11,686 bases of DNA, from contig JAKJDB010000035.1 in NCBI GenBank assembly GCA_022706175.1, positions 1 to 11,686 of the forward strand. The letters are read 5' to 3'. The translations under genes were made by a program, and so were the position numbers. The notes beneath the pieces are model-generated. The model was not told the DNA's origin and searched no databases. It saw only the letters and a program-made list of their open reading frames with translations. Positions 1 to 6,032 of the stretch are shown in pieces; positions within the stretch are counted from its first letter, which is position 1, and each line of letters opens with the position of its first letter. The DNA is from Candidatus Zhuqueibacterota bacterium (GTDB lineage Bacteria > KSB1 > UBA2214).

Positions 1-1384
1 GAGTCGGAATCTTGTGCTCATTGAACGGCTGATGATCGCTGCCCCCTGATTCCTTGACCGTCCCGGCGGATAATTTGAATCCGATATGCCGGTTTTCCTT
101 TTCTACGATCGACCATAGTTCCGGGGCGTTGTGCCGGCCGAAAACCGTCAGACTATCCACGCGGTTGCGGCCGACCATGTCCAGATTGATCATGGCGACC
201 GTGTCCTCCAGCGGAACCAGAGGGTCGGCTGTATAGGTTTTAGAGCCGAAAAAACCGCGCTCTTCGCCGGCGAACGCGATGAACAGCACGCTGCGTTTGG
301 GCCGTTTCTTTTCCTGGCTGAACGCCGCTGCGATCAACATCATGGCCGCGGTGCCGGAGGCATTGTCGTCAGCGCCGTTATGAATGCTGTCCTGACCGGC
401 CGGCGTGTTCTGGCGGATACCGACATGATCGTAGTGAGCGCCGACCACCAGCCAGTCCTTTTTTTCGCCGTTTTGTGAACCCGGCAACTGGGCCACCACA
501 TTGCGGGCGCACTGGGTTTCCATAACGACGGAGGTGCGCAGAACGGCCTGATGGGCGAGCGGTTGAGAGTGCGGCTGCCCGAGGCTGTCGATGCGCTGCG
601 CCAGGGCCTTGCAGGCCTCCACGCTGCCAAACAAAGTCTTCAACGCCTCTTCTCCGACCTGAATACAGGGAATCTTTTTCCCTTCCGTCTTGCCCAGCGA
701 AACGGGCAGGGCATCGGCTGGAAAGCTTTTGCTGAGACTCGGCCAGGGAAATCCGGTCGGTTTGAGCAGACTGGAACGCAGGGGATTGGTAACCAGCATG
801 AATCCGACCGCGCCGTGGTCCATGGCACATTTCACCTTTTCCTTGAGCGTCACCGCCTGGGAGCGTTTCTGGCTCGAAAAGGGGCTGTCCGGTTTTTGCT
901 CGTTCGGTCCGCCCTTGAGCGCCAGCACGATGCGGCCGGCCACATCGATGCCGGCGTAATCATCATAGTTGGACTCTGGCGCCGAGATGCCGTAACCGAC
1001 GAACACGACGTCGCCGCACACCTCGCCGTCCGCGGTGATCTCAAACGGAACGAAATCCTTCTTGATCGCCAACTTGGTCTGCACTCCATCCTGACCGCGC
1101 AGAGCGACACGATTGCTGTCGCCGAGGTGAATGCGATTGATAGGCACTGACTGAAAATAGCTGCCGTTTACCGGCTGCAGGCCGTAAGCGCGGAACCGTT
1201 CTGCTAAAAACTCGGCACAGCGATCCAGTTCCTTGCTTGGGGTGTTGCGGCCTTTGAGGGAATCGGCGGCCAGATAGGCCAGGATGGATCGGCCGGCCTC
1301 CGGCGTGATGGCATTGAGCGCAGAGTGCGAAGGCCCGGCGGCCCACAGCATGCCGGGTAAAAGACAAATCCATAGAGTCCGCAT
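1..1384 (-). CDS. Secreted M28 family zinc aminopeptidase with PA-like insert (3' part outside window)
   Basis: Exported dinuclear-zinc exopeptidase that probably trims N-terminal residues from peptides outside the cytoplasm. The ATG at 1384 starts a short signal peptide (basic MR, hydrophobic stretch to about residue 17). A PA-like segment follows around residues 120-190 (VVFVGYGI, then YAGIDVAGRIV). The peptidase core has every M28 metal/catalytic element: H317 in GAHYDH, D339 in NGADDN, the E374-E375 pair in FAGEERG, D402 in INLDMVG and H451 in GSDHQPF. The frame is open from 1384 to base 1, giving 461 residues; the family usually runs some 500 or more, so only a short C-terminal end is missing. 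The gene follows the response regulator by 123 nt and has its own promoter. Ribosome-binding match is weak (GGA upstream). Family call is firm; substrate specificity cannot be read from the sequence. Confidence 0.93.
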   Translation of the reverse strand, partial: MRTLWICLLPGMLWAAGPSHSALNAITPEAGRSILAYLAADSLKGRNTPSKELDRCAEFLAERFRAYGLQPVNGSYFQSVPINRIHLGDSNRVALRGQDGVQTKLAIKKDFVPFEITADGEVCGDVVFVGYGISAPESNYDDYAGIDVAGRIVLALKGGPNEQKPDSPFSSQKRSQAVTLKEKVKCAMDHGAVGFMLVTNPLRSSLLKPTGFPWPSLSKSFPADALPVSLGKTEGKKIPCIQVGEEALKTLFGSVEACKALAQRIDSLGQPHSQPLAHQAVLRTSVVMETQCARNVVAQLPGSQNGEKKDWLVVGAHYDHVGIRQNTPAGQDSIHNGADDNASGTAAMMLIAAAFSQEKKRPKRSVLFIAFAGEERGFFGSKTYTADPLVPLEDTVAMINLDMVGRNRVDSLTVFGRHNAPELWSIVEKENRHIGFKLSAGTVKESGGSDHQPFNEHKIPT

Positions 1385-1470
1385 GTCATATCCGTTTCTT
1401 TAATCGTTTGAGCCGGCGCACGAGAAAAACCACCCGTGCCGACGGCTCCTGGCGCACGCCGGAAAGACTT

Positions 1471-1499
1471 ATTTTACATGCTTTTTAGCAAAAATGCAA
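1471..1499 (-). promoter_or_regulatory. Sigma70-like promoter of the M28 peptidase gene
   Basis: On the minus strand TTGCAT (1494-1499) is followed after exactly 17 nt by TAAAAT (1471-1476). This would start transcription near 1464 and leave an untranslated leader of about 80 nt before the M28 ATG at 1384. It lies just after the response-regulator stop, so the peptidase need not depend on read-through. The surrounding gap (1385-1507) is AT-rich near the regulator end. An imperfect AAAAGC/GCATTTT hairpin there might serve as a weak terminator, but it overlaps the promoter and I do not call it. Confidence 0.55.
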
Positions 1500-1507
1500 G
1501 TGTGCTT

Positions 1508-2188
1508 TTAGCGCAGAAACCGGTAGCCCATTCCGTGTACGGTGAGTAAATGGTGCGGCTCTTTGGGATCGATTTCAATTTTTTTACGCAAACGCACGAT
1601 GAAATTATCGACGGTGCGGGTATCGGGCGGATGATCGTAGCCCCAAACCTTGTCGAGCAGCTTCTGCCGGCTGAGGACCCGGCCCTCCTGTTGCAGAAAA
1701 AATTTCAGCAGGTCCCACTCTTTGGCGCTCAGTTCCACAGCGCCTTTGTCATCGAGCACCGTGTGCGAAGTGAAATCAACCTGCAGACGGCCGATGGTTT
1801 CGCGCAGGCGATTGGCGCTCGCCGGCTCTGAGCGGCGGAGAGCCGCTTTGACGCGCGCCGACAGCTCAAGCAGGCTGAAAGGTTTGGTCATGTAATCGTC
1901 GGCGCCCTGTTCGAGCCCGAGAATCATGTCCGCCTCCTGGCCCCGTGCGGTCAGCATGATGATCGGTAGGCGCAGGCCGACGGCGCGCAGTTCGCGGCAC
2001 ACATCCAGGCCCGATTTTTTCGGCAGCATGATGTCCAGAATTATCAGATCCGGAGGAAAGGACAGAGCCAGTTTGAGTCCGATCTCCCCATCCGCAACCA
2101 CGGTGGCGGTATGGCCGTCGTAACGGAAATTCTCGGCCAGTCCCTCAGCCAGATCCGGTTCATCTTCAATGATCAAAATATGCGCCAT
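1508..2188 (-). CDS. OmpR/PhoB-family response regulator
   Basis: Two-component transcription factor of 226 residues, the normal full length. The receiver domain (about 1-120) has the acidic pair E8/D9, the phosphoacceptor D52 (LIILDIMLP), T80 (IIMLTA) and K102 (MTKPF). The winged-helix DNA-binding domain (about 130-226) has the typical LSAKEWDLLKFF start, the RTVDNFIVRLRKKI recognition-helix region and the GMGYRF wing. Nothing essential is missing, so it should still bind DNA and accept phosphate. The start is ATG at 2188, preceded by AAGGA 9 nt upstream. The upstream gene is its presumed sensor kinase, which is a pseudogene ending 6 nt before this ATG. The regulator may therefore be orphaned, act unphosphorylated, or use another kinase. 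Its target genes are not visible; neighbouring metal-transport and polyphosphate genes are only suggestive. Confidence 0.95.
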   Translation of the reverse strand: MAHILIIEDEPDLAEGLAENFRYDGHTATVVADGEIGLKLALSFPPDLIILDIMLPKKSGLDVCRELRAVGLRLPIIMLTARGQEADMILGLEQGADDYMTKPFSLLELSARVKAALRRSEPASANRLRETIGRLQVDFTSHTVLDDKGAVELSAKEWDLLKFFLQQEGRVLSRQKLLDKVWGYDHPPDTRTVDNFIVRLRKKIEIDPKEPHHLLTVHGMGYRFLR

Positions 2189-2194
2189 GTCGGA

Positions 2195-2740
2195 TTATCC
2201 TTGTTGTATTACTAAAAATAAAAGTCGCAGCGTAGTGCCCTGGCCTGATTTGCTGAACACCTGAATGCATCCGTGGTGAATCTCCATGATATGCTTAACC
2301 AGGGGCAGGCCCAAACCGGTTCCACGAGTTGTCTGCATCAAGAGATTCTCACAACGATGGAATTTTTCGGAAATCCGGCTCTACTCCTCGGCCGCAATGC
2401 CGATCCCCTTGTCCGAAACCTCCAGCACCACCTCCGCGCCGTTGTTATAAAGACGCAGACAGATCTCTTTCCCCTTGGGGCTGAACTTGACGGCGTTATC
2501 CAGCACATTCGTCAAAGCCTGTTGCAGCAGTCGCGGATGCGCATCGATGATCTTTTCCGCCCGGTCCCGGTTCAGCCATTGAGAAAGCGTATAGCTGAAC
2601 AGAGGGGAAAAAATCGTCACGATCAGGATGGTCGTCCATTTGCCGAAAAATCCTGATGGAAGGCTTTTCTTTGCCAAGGCACTTTCTCAAATCTTGAAAC
2701 GGTGTCGATCGGTATCCAACATAGAAAAAAGACGCGGCAT
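2195..2740 (-). pseudogene. Degenerate sensor histidine kinase (internal deletion, two in-frame stops)
   Basis: Remnant of the membrane sensor kinase that would have paired with the response regulator. One frame of 182 codons runs from an ATG at 2740, with AAGGA 7 nt upstream, to a TAA at 2195-2197. It is broken by TGA at 2687-2689 and TAG at 2381-2383. Visible parts in order are a short basic N-terminus, one membrane helix (about 2575-2638, ILIVTIFSPLFSYTL), the ATPase N-box (NVLDNAVKFSP), the G1 box (DKGIGI), then after the TAG a recognisable F-box relic (RISEKF) and G2 box (GTGLGLPLVKHIMEIHHG). The periplasmic sensor, HAMP and the H-box phosphoacceptor region are absent. The helix joins almost directly to the ATPase domain, as after a large in-frame deletion. 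Family kinases usually exceed 400 residues. A functional short protein from the TTG at 2677 (98 residues) is possible but would lack both the phosphoacceptor His and the G2 box. Confidence 0.85.
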
Positions 2741-2797
2741 CAACCGGTCCTTCGACCGTGGATGCCCTGCCCCGGGATCATCTAAATCGCCTCAGAC

Positions 2798-3727
2798 TCA
2801 ACTCCTTGTCGGCTGTTTTTCCGCACCCACATAGGGCTCTGCATGCACCGTCACATCCGCATTGGACAATTGACCGCGGATGGCGCTCTCGATCACCTCG
2901 GTCAGATCATGGGCCGCACGCAGGCTCTGATTGCCGTCCACCAGTATGTGCGCATCGACGAACAGCCTGGGGCCGGAGTGGCGGATGCGCACTTTGTGGC
3001 AATCGATCACCCCGTCCTGACGGCGGATCAGCGCCGTGACCTTCTCGAGCACGCCGGCCGGCGCAGCATCCAGCAGCGCGGCCACCGTCCGCTTCGCCAA
3101 CGCCATGCTGATGTAGATCACGATCAAGGCGACGCCCAATGCGGCGAACGCATCCGCCTTTTGCAGCAGGATCAGATGCGGAAACCATTCCCCGGCCTTG
3201 ACCAGCGCCAAACCCAACAGCACCACCAGAGAGCTGTAGATATCGGTACTGAAATGAAGCGCATCGGCTTCCAAAGCCTGGCTATTGTGCTCTTTCGCGG
3301 CGCGCGAGAGCATGCGCGAACGGTTCACATCCACAACGATCGAGACGATCATCACCGCAAAGGCCGCAGCCGAAGCCTCCACCTCCACGGTCTTGATGAA
3401 AAGGCGATCAATCGCCTCATGGATGATCCAGATGCAAGTGGCCAACAAAAGCAGAGTTTCAAAAAATGCAGACAGGTTCTCCACCTTGCCGTGGCCATAG
3501 AGGTGCTCGTGATCAGCGGGTTTGCCGGAGATGAGCACCGCCAGATAGGTCACCATCGCGGCCGCCATATCCAGCGCTGAATGGGCTGCCTCAGCCAGTA
3601 TGCCGAGACTGCCGGTCGCCAGACCGATGAACACCTTGAATCCTGTCAACGCGATGGCCGCCAGAACCGAAGTCATCGCCACCCGGCGCTTGTCCAATTC
3701 TTGCCCGGATGTCGTTTTTACCGCCAT
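2798..3727 (-). CDS. Cation diffusion facilitator (CDF) metal efflux transporter
   Basis: Inner-membrane antiporter expected to export Zn2+ or a similar divalent metal using the proton gradient. It has 309 residues, typical of the YiiP/FieF-like CDF group. About six membrane helices span roughly residues 18-210, followed by a cytoplasmic ferredoxin-like C-terminal domain (about 212-295) that normally dimerises and binds regulatory metal. The transport site is read as H49-x3-D53 in helix 2 (AEAAHSALD) and H158-x3-D162 in helix 5 (ALHFSTD). The HD/HD arrangement is usual for zinc-selective members, against DD/HD in FieF. The conserved YGHGKVENL loop after helix 2 is intact. ATG at 3727; the ribosome-binding site is weak. 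It lies 30 nt downstream of the PPK2 gene on the same strand, so co-transcription is likely. Exact metal is inference. Confidence 0.95.
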   Translation of the reverse strand: MAVKTTSGQELDKRRVAMTSVLAAIALTGFKVFIGLATGSLGILAEAAHSALDMAAAMVTYLAVLISGKPADHEHLYGHGKVENLSAFFETLLLLATCIWIIHEAIDRLFIKTVEVEASAAAFAVMIVSIVVDVNRSRMLSRAAKEHNSQALEADALHFSTDIYSSLVVLLGLALVKAGEWFPHLILLQKADAFAALGVALIVIYISMALAKRTVAALLDAAPAGVLEKVTALIRRQDGVIDCHKVRIRHSGPRLFVDAHILVDGNQSLRAAHDLTEVIESAIRGQLSNADVTVHAEPYVGAEKQPTRS

Positions 3728-3757
3728 AATTCCATGCTCTCGTTACGGGATAGCCCT

Positions 3758-4552
3758 TCAGTCGATCTGAATGGTGGATGGATCGAAATCCGCTTTGGGG
3801 TATTTCATGTTCAATCCGCGCAGCGTTTTCACCAGGATCGAAGCCACCACATAGTTGCGGAACCATTTTTTGTTCGACGGCACCACATACCAGGGCGCCC
3901 AATCGGTGCTGGTCCGCCGCAGCACCGCCTCATAGGCCTTCATATATTCGGGCCAGAGCTTGCGTTCCTTCAGATCGTCCGGATTGAATTTCCATTGCTT
4001 GTCCGGATTGTCCAGCCGTTCCAGCAGCCGCTGTTTCTGTTCATCCAGATCGATGTGGAGAAAAAATTTGCAGATGGTGGTTCCCTCTTCCGCCAGCATG
4101 CGCTCAAAATCATTGATCTGATCATATCGTCTGGCCCAGACCTTTTCCGGGACCAGTTGATGAACCGCCACCACCAGCACATCCTCATAATGGCTGCGGT
4201 TAAAGATGACCAGTTCGCCCCTGGCCGGCGCCTGCTGATGGACGCGCCAGAGATAATCATGATCCAGCTCCAGAGGGGTGGGCGACTTGAAACCGGCGAC
4301 GCGAACGCCTTGTGGATTCACCCCCTCGAATACATGCCGGATCACGCCATCCTTGCCGCCTGTGTCCATGGCCTGCAGAACCACAAGAACTTTATGCTTG
4401 TGCTCGGCAAACAGCTGTTCCTGAAGCATCTCCAGCTCTTTGTTCAAGGAGAGCAGCTTCTCTTTGGTCTCCGCCTTGTCGCCGGAGCTGAAATCGGCTT
4501 TGATGTCCTTGAGCTTGAACGCGCCTTTTGCCTGAACCCTGAATTCTTTCAT
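3758..4552 (-). CDS. Polyphosphate kinase 2 family, class III-like polyphosphate:nucleotide phosphotransferase
   Basis: Cytoplasmic enzyme moving phosphate between polyphosphate and nucleotides, most likely making ADP/ATP from AMP/ADP. It is 264 residues, normal for single-domain PPK2. Visible motifs are Walker A (A61-MDTGGKDG, 62-69), Walker B region FNRSHYED (117-124) and the lid arginines RRYDQINDF (141-149). The Glu at 123, where class I and II enzymes carry Asn (NRSWYN-type), places it with the class III (Meiothermus-type) group that can use both AMP and ADP. The start is chosen at the ATG at 4552 because GGTGGGAG lies just upstream; an in-frame TTG at 4585 would add 11 poorly conserved residues and has no such site. 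First gene of the leftward group, 30 nt before the CDF transporter. Class assignment rests on motif reading only. Confidence 0.93.
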   Translation of the reverse strand: MKEFRVQAKGAFKLKDIKADFSSGDKAETKEKLLSLNKELEMLQEQLFAEHKHKVLVVLQAMDTGGKDGVIRHVFEGVNPQGVRVAGFKSPTPLELDHDYLWRVHQQAPARGELVIFNRSHYEDVLVVAVHQLVPEKVWARRYDQINDFERMLAEEGTTICKFFLHIDLDEQKQRLLERLDNPDKQWKFNPDDLKERKLWPEYMKAYEAVLRRTSTDWAPWYVVPSNKKWFRNYVVASILVKTLRGLNMKYPKADFDPSTIQID

Positions 4553-4645
4553 AGGAACTCCCACCTGGTTTCTTTTGCCGTTCAATTAATAGACTGATTA
4601 AAAGGTAATGCTTTCAGAGGTTGAAAACCAACATTTTCTTGCCCT

Positions 4646-4680
4646 CCGGCGAGGTAAAATCCCCCGGCGCCCCTCGCCGG
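4646..4680. repeat. 9-bp perfect inverted repeat in divergent intergenic region
   Basis: CCGGCGAGG (4646-4654) and CCTCGCCGG (4672-4680) form a perfect dyad around a 17-nt loop. It sits between the leftward PPK2 gene and the rightward yhbY promoter. No T-run follows on either strand, so it does not look like an intrinsic terminator. It could be an operator or the base of an RNA hairpin in the PPK2 leader. Apart from this dyad and the promoter at 4722-4750 I see nothing else firm in the 268-nt gap; no convincing PPK2 promoter was found. Confidence 0.45.
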
Positions 4681-4721
4681 CTCACGCCCGCTTCAACGCG
4701 TTTTTTACAGCGCAAAAAGAC

Positions 4722-4750
4722 TTGACATTGGATGCAAATCTACTTATCCT
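4722..4750 (+). promoter_or_regulatory. Sigma70-like promoter of the yhbY-hydrolase pair
   Basis: A consensus -35 TTGACA (4722-4727) and -10 TATCCT (4745-4750) are separated by 17 nt. An overlapping alternative -10, TATAGG, begins at 4751. Transcription would begin near 4757 and leave a leader of about 60 nt before the ATG at 4821. Confidence 0.65.
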
Positions 4751-4820
4751 TATAGGGGAGTTTGTAGAGTGCACCGAATGCAGCCCCGGAAAAAATTCCT
4801 GTATGTATATAAGGAAAAAC

Positions 4821-5120
4821 ATGAAACATCAAAAAGGGTCGCAAAAAGCCTATTTACTCGGTCTGGCTAACGCCTTAAAGCCGGTGGTCCAGATCGGAAA
4901 AAACGGCTTGACGCCGGAACTGATTGACGCCATCTCCCAGGCCCTGGACGCCCATGAACTGATTAAAATCAAATTTATGGAATTTAAAGAAGAAAAAAAG
5001 ACCCTCAGCAAGCTCATCGGAGAACAAACCCAAGCCGACTTGATCGGTATGATCGGCAACGTCGCCATATATTACAAGCAAAACCCGAATCCGGAAAAAA
5101 GAAAGATCCCCATTGCCTGA
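4821..5120 (+). CDS. yhbY: YhbY family CRM-domain RNA-binding protein
   Basis: Small cytoplasmic protein of 99 residues, the normal size for stand-alone CRM (CRS1/YhbY) proteins, which associate with pre-50S ribosomal particles. It shows the family pattern: N-terminal YLLGLANALKPVVQIGKNGL with the GxxG loop at 26-29, the TPELIDAISQALDAHELIKIKF helix-strand unit, and the C-terminal IGNVAIYYKQNP strand. The start is the ATG at 4821, preceded by AAGGA 5 nt upstream. The frame is open further upstream to 4608, but that extension crosses the promoter and shows no family similarity. The stop codon at 5118-5120 overlaps the start of the hydrolase gene, so both are probably made from one mRNA. A ribosome-assembly role comes from the family, not from this sequence. 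Confidence 0.94.
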   Translation: MKHQKGSQKAYLLGLANALKPVVQIGKNGLTPELIDAISQALDAHELIKIKFMEFKEEKKTLSKLIGEQTQADLIGMIGNVAIYYKQNPNPEKRKIPIA

Positions 5121-5937
5121 TCAACACCGGTTTTTCAAAACCGCTGACGGCCTGCGGCTGGCCGTGCACTCTTGGTTCCCGGACCAGCGGGCGCAGGCAC
5201 AGGTGATCCTGGTGCACGGCCTCGGCGAGCATTGCCGTCGCTACGAGGCCGTGGCGCGCACCTTCACCCGGGCAGGCTTTAACGTGCAGGGCCTGGACCT
5301 GCGCGGCCATGGCTACTCGGGAGGCCGCCGCGGTCATGCGCCCAGCTATGAAGCGCTGATGCAGGATCTGGACGACCTGGTGCAGCAAGTCCGTCTGCAA
5401 GAGCCGCTGCCGCTGTTTCTCTACGGCCATAGCCTGGGCGGCAATCTGGTGATCAACTACCTGCTTCGCCGCCATCCGGGCGTCTCCGGCGCTGTCGCCA
5501 GCAGCCCTCTGCTGCTGCTCAGCGAAAAACCACCCCTATGGAAAGTCAAGTTGGTGAACGCGCTGGCTGCCATCGCCCCTGCCATGACCATCAACAGCAA
5601 CATCAATCCCCGCTTTCTCTCGCATGAAAAGGATGTTGTGGAAAAATACCGTCATGACCCTCTGGTCCACAACCGTGTGTCGCTGCGTCTGGCCACCACC
5701 ATGCTCGATGCCGGACAATGGGCTCTGGACCATGCGGCGGAAATCGCCTGTCCCCTGCTGCTCGCCCATGGCCAGGCGGATCCCATCTGCGCACCTCAGG
5801 CCAGCCGTCTTTTCGCTGAAAAAGCCGGCCCCATCTGTACGCTGAAACTCTGGCCGGATTGCCTGCACGAACTCCACAATGAAGTGTTGTGCAAACAGAC
5901 AGTGGATTATTCGATCCGTTGGATGCTGGCAAAATAA
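5113..5937 (+). CDS. Alpha/beta hydrolase, monoacylglycerol lipase-like (serine hydrolase)
   Basis: Esterase/lipase of 274 residues in the monoacylglycerol lipase/lysophospholipase (Hydrolase_4) group; probably hydrolyses glycerol esters or lysolipids in the cytoplasm. No signal peptide is visible. The oxyanion region is VILVHGLGEH (31-40), followed by the group-typical GLDLRGHGYSGG (60-71). The nucleophile elbow is GHSLGG with S107. The acid is probably D223 (HGQADPI) and the catalytic His H252 (DCLHELHNE), in the usual order. The start is TTG at 5113: no ATG, GTG or other good start exists nearby in frame, the next ATG (codon 83) would remove the oxyanion region, and the N-terminal FFKTADGLRLAVHSW matches the family start. 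It overlaps the yhbY 3' end by 8 nt, suggesting translational coupling. Physiological substrate unknown. Confidence 0.92.
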   Translation: MPDQHRFFKTADGLRLAVHSWFPDQRAQAQVILVHGLGEHCRRYEAVARTFTRAGFNVQGLDLRGHGYSGGRRGHAPSYEALMQDLDDLVQQVRLQEPLPLFLYGHSLGGNLVINYLLRRHPGVSGAVASSPLLLLSEKPPLWKVKLVNALAAIAPAMTINSNINPRFLSHEKDVVEKYRHDPLVHNRVSLRLATTMLDAGQWALDHAAEIACPLLLAHGQADPICAPQASRLFAEKAGPICTLKLWPDCLHELHNEVLCKQTVDYSIRWMLAK

Positions 5938-5960
5938 TTCCGGAAAATTTTTCCCTTGCT

Positions 5961-6003
5961 TTGAACGTAAAAAAACAGTAACTTATATATATTTCAATAA
6001 GTT
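5961..6003 (+). promoter_or_regulatory. Sigma70-like promoter with overlapping dyad, upstream of the CNNM-family gene
   Basis: TTGAAC (5961-5966) and TATATA (5984-5989) are 17 nt apart in an AT-rich stretch much poorer in GC than the flanking genes. A 7-bp inverted repeat, AACTTAT (5980-5986) and ATAAGTT (5997-6003), covers the -10 box and the likely start point, as a repressor operator would. Translation starts about 36 nt downstream, at 6033. Confidence 0.5.
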
Positions 6004-6032
6004 GAAATTAAGTATTCTATCATTTAGTATCC

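Noticed and set aside
2381..2689. Stop-codon recoding (TGA/TAG read as amino acids) to explain the kinase frame
   Set aside because: Other genes here end normally in TGA and TAG (the M16 gene ends in TAG at 9624), and the frame also lacks whole essential domains, so decay is the simpler reading.
2741..2760. Small hairpin CGGTC/GACCG downstream of the CDF gene as its terminator
   Set aside because: It has only 5 bp, and the nearest T-run on the minus strand is more than 10 nt away and lies inside the kinase remnant.
3581..4597. Long plus-strand open frame (338 codons) opposite PPK2 and the CDF start
   Set aside because: It lies across two well-supported genes on the other strand, its composition (many His, Gln, Arg) is typical of antisense translation, and no motif is recognisable.
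4608..4820. Upstream extension of YhbY to an earlier start
   Set aside because: The extension has no CRM-family similarity and covers the promoter at 4722-4750, while the ATG at 4821 has AAGGA and gives the normal family length.
5942..5954. GGAAAA/TTTTTCC palindrome after the hydrolase stop as a terminator
   Set aside because: The stem is short, mostly A-T, has almost no loop and no following T-run, so it is not a credible terminator.
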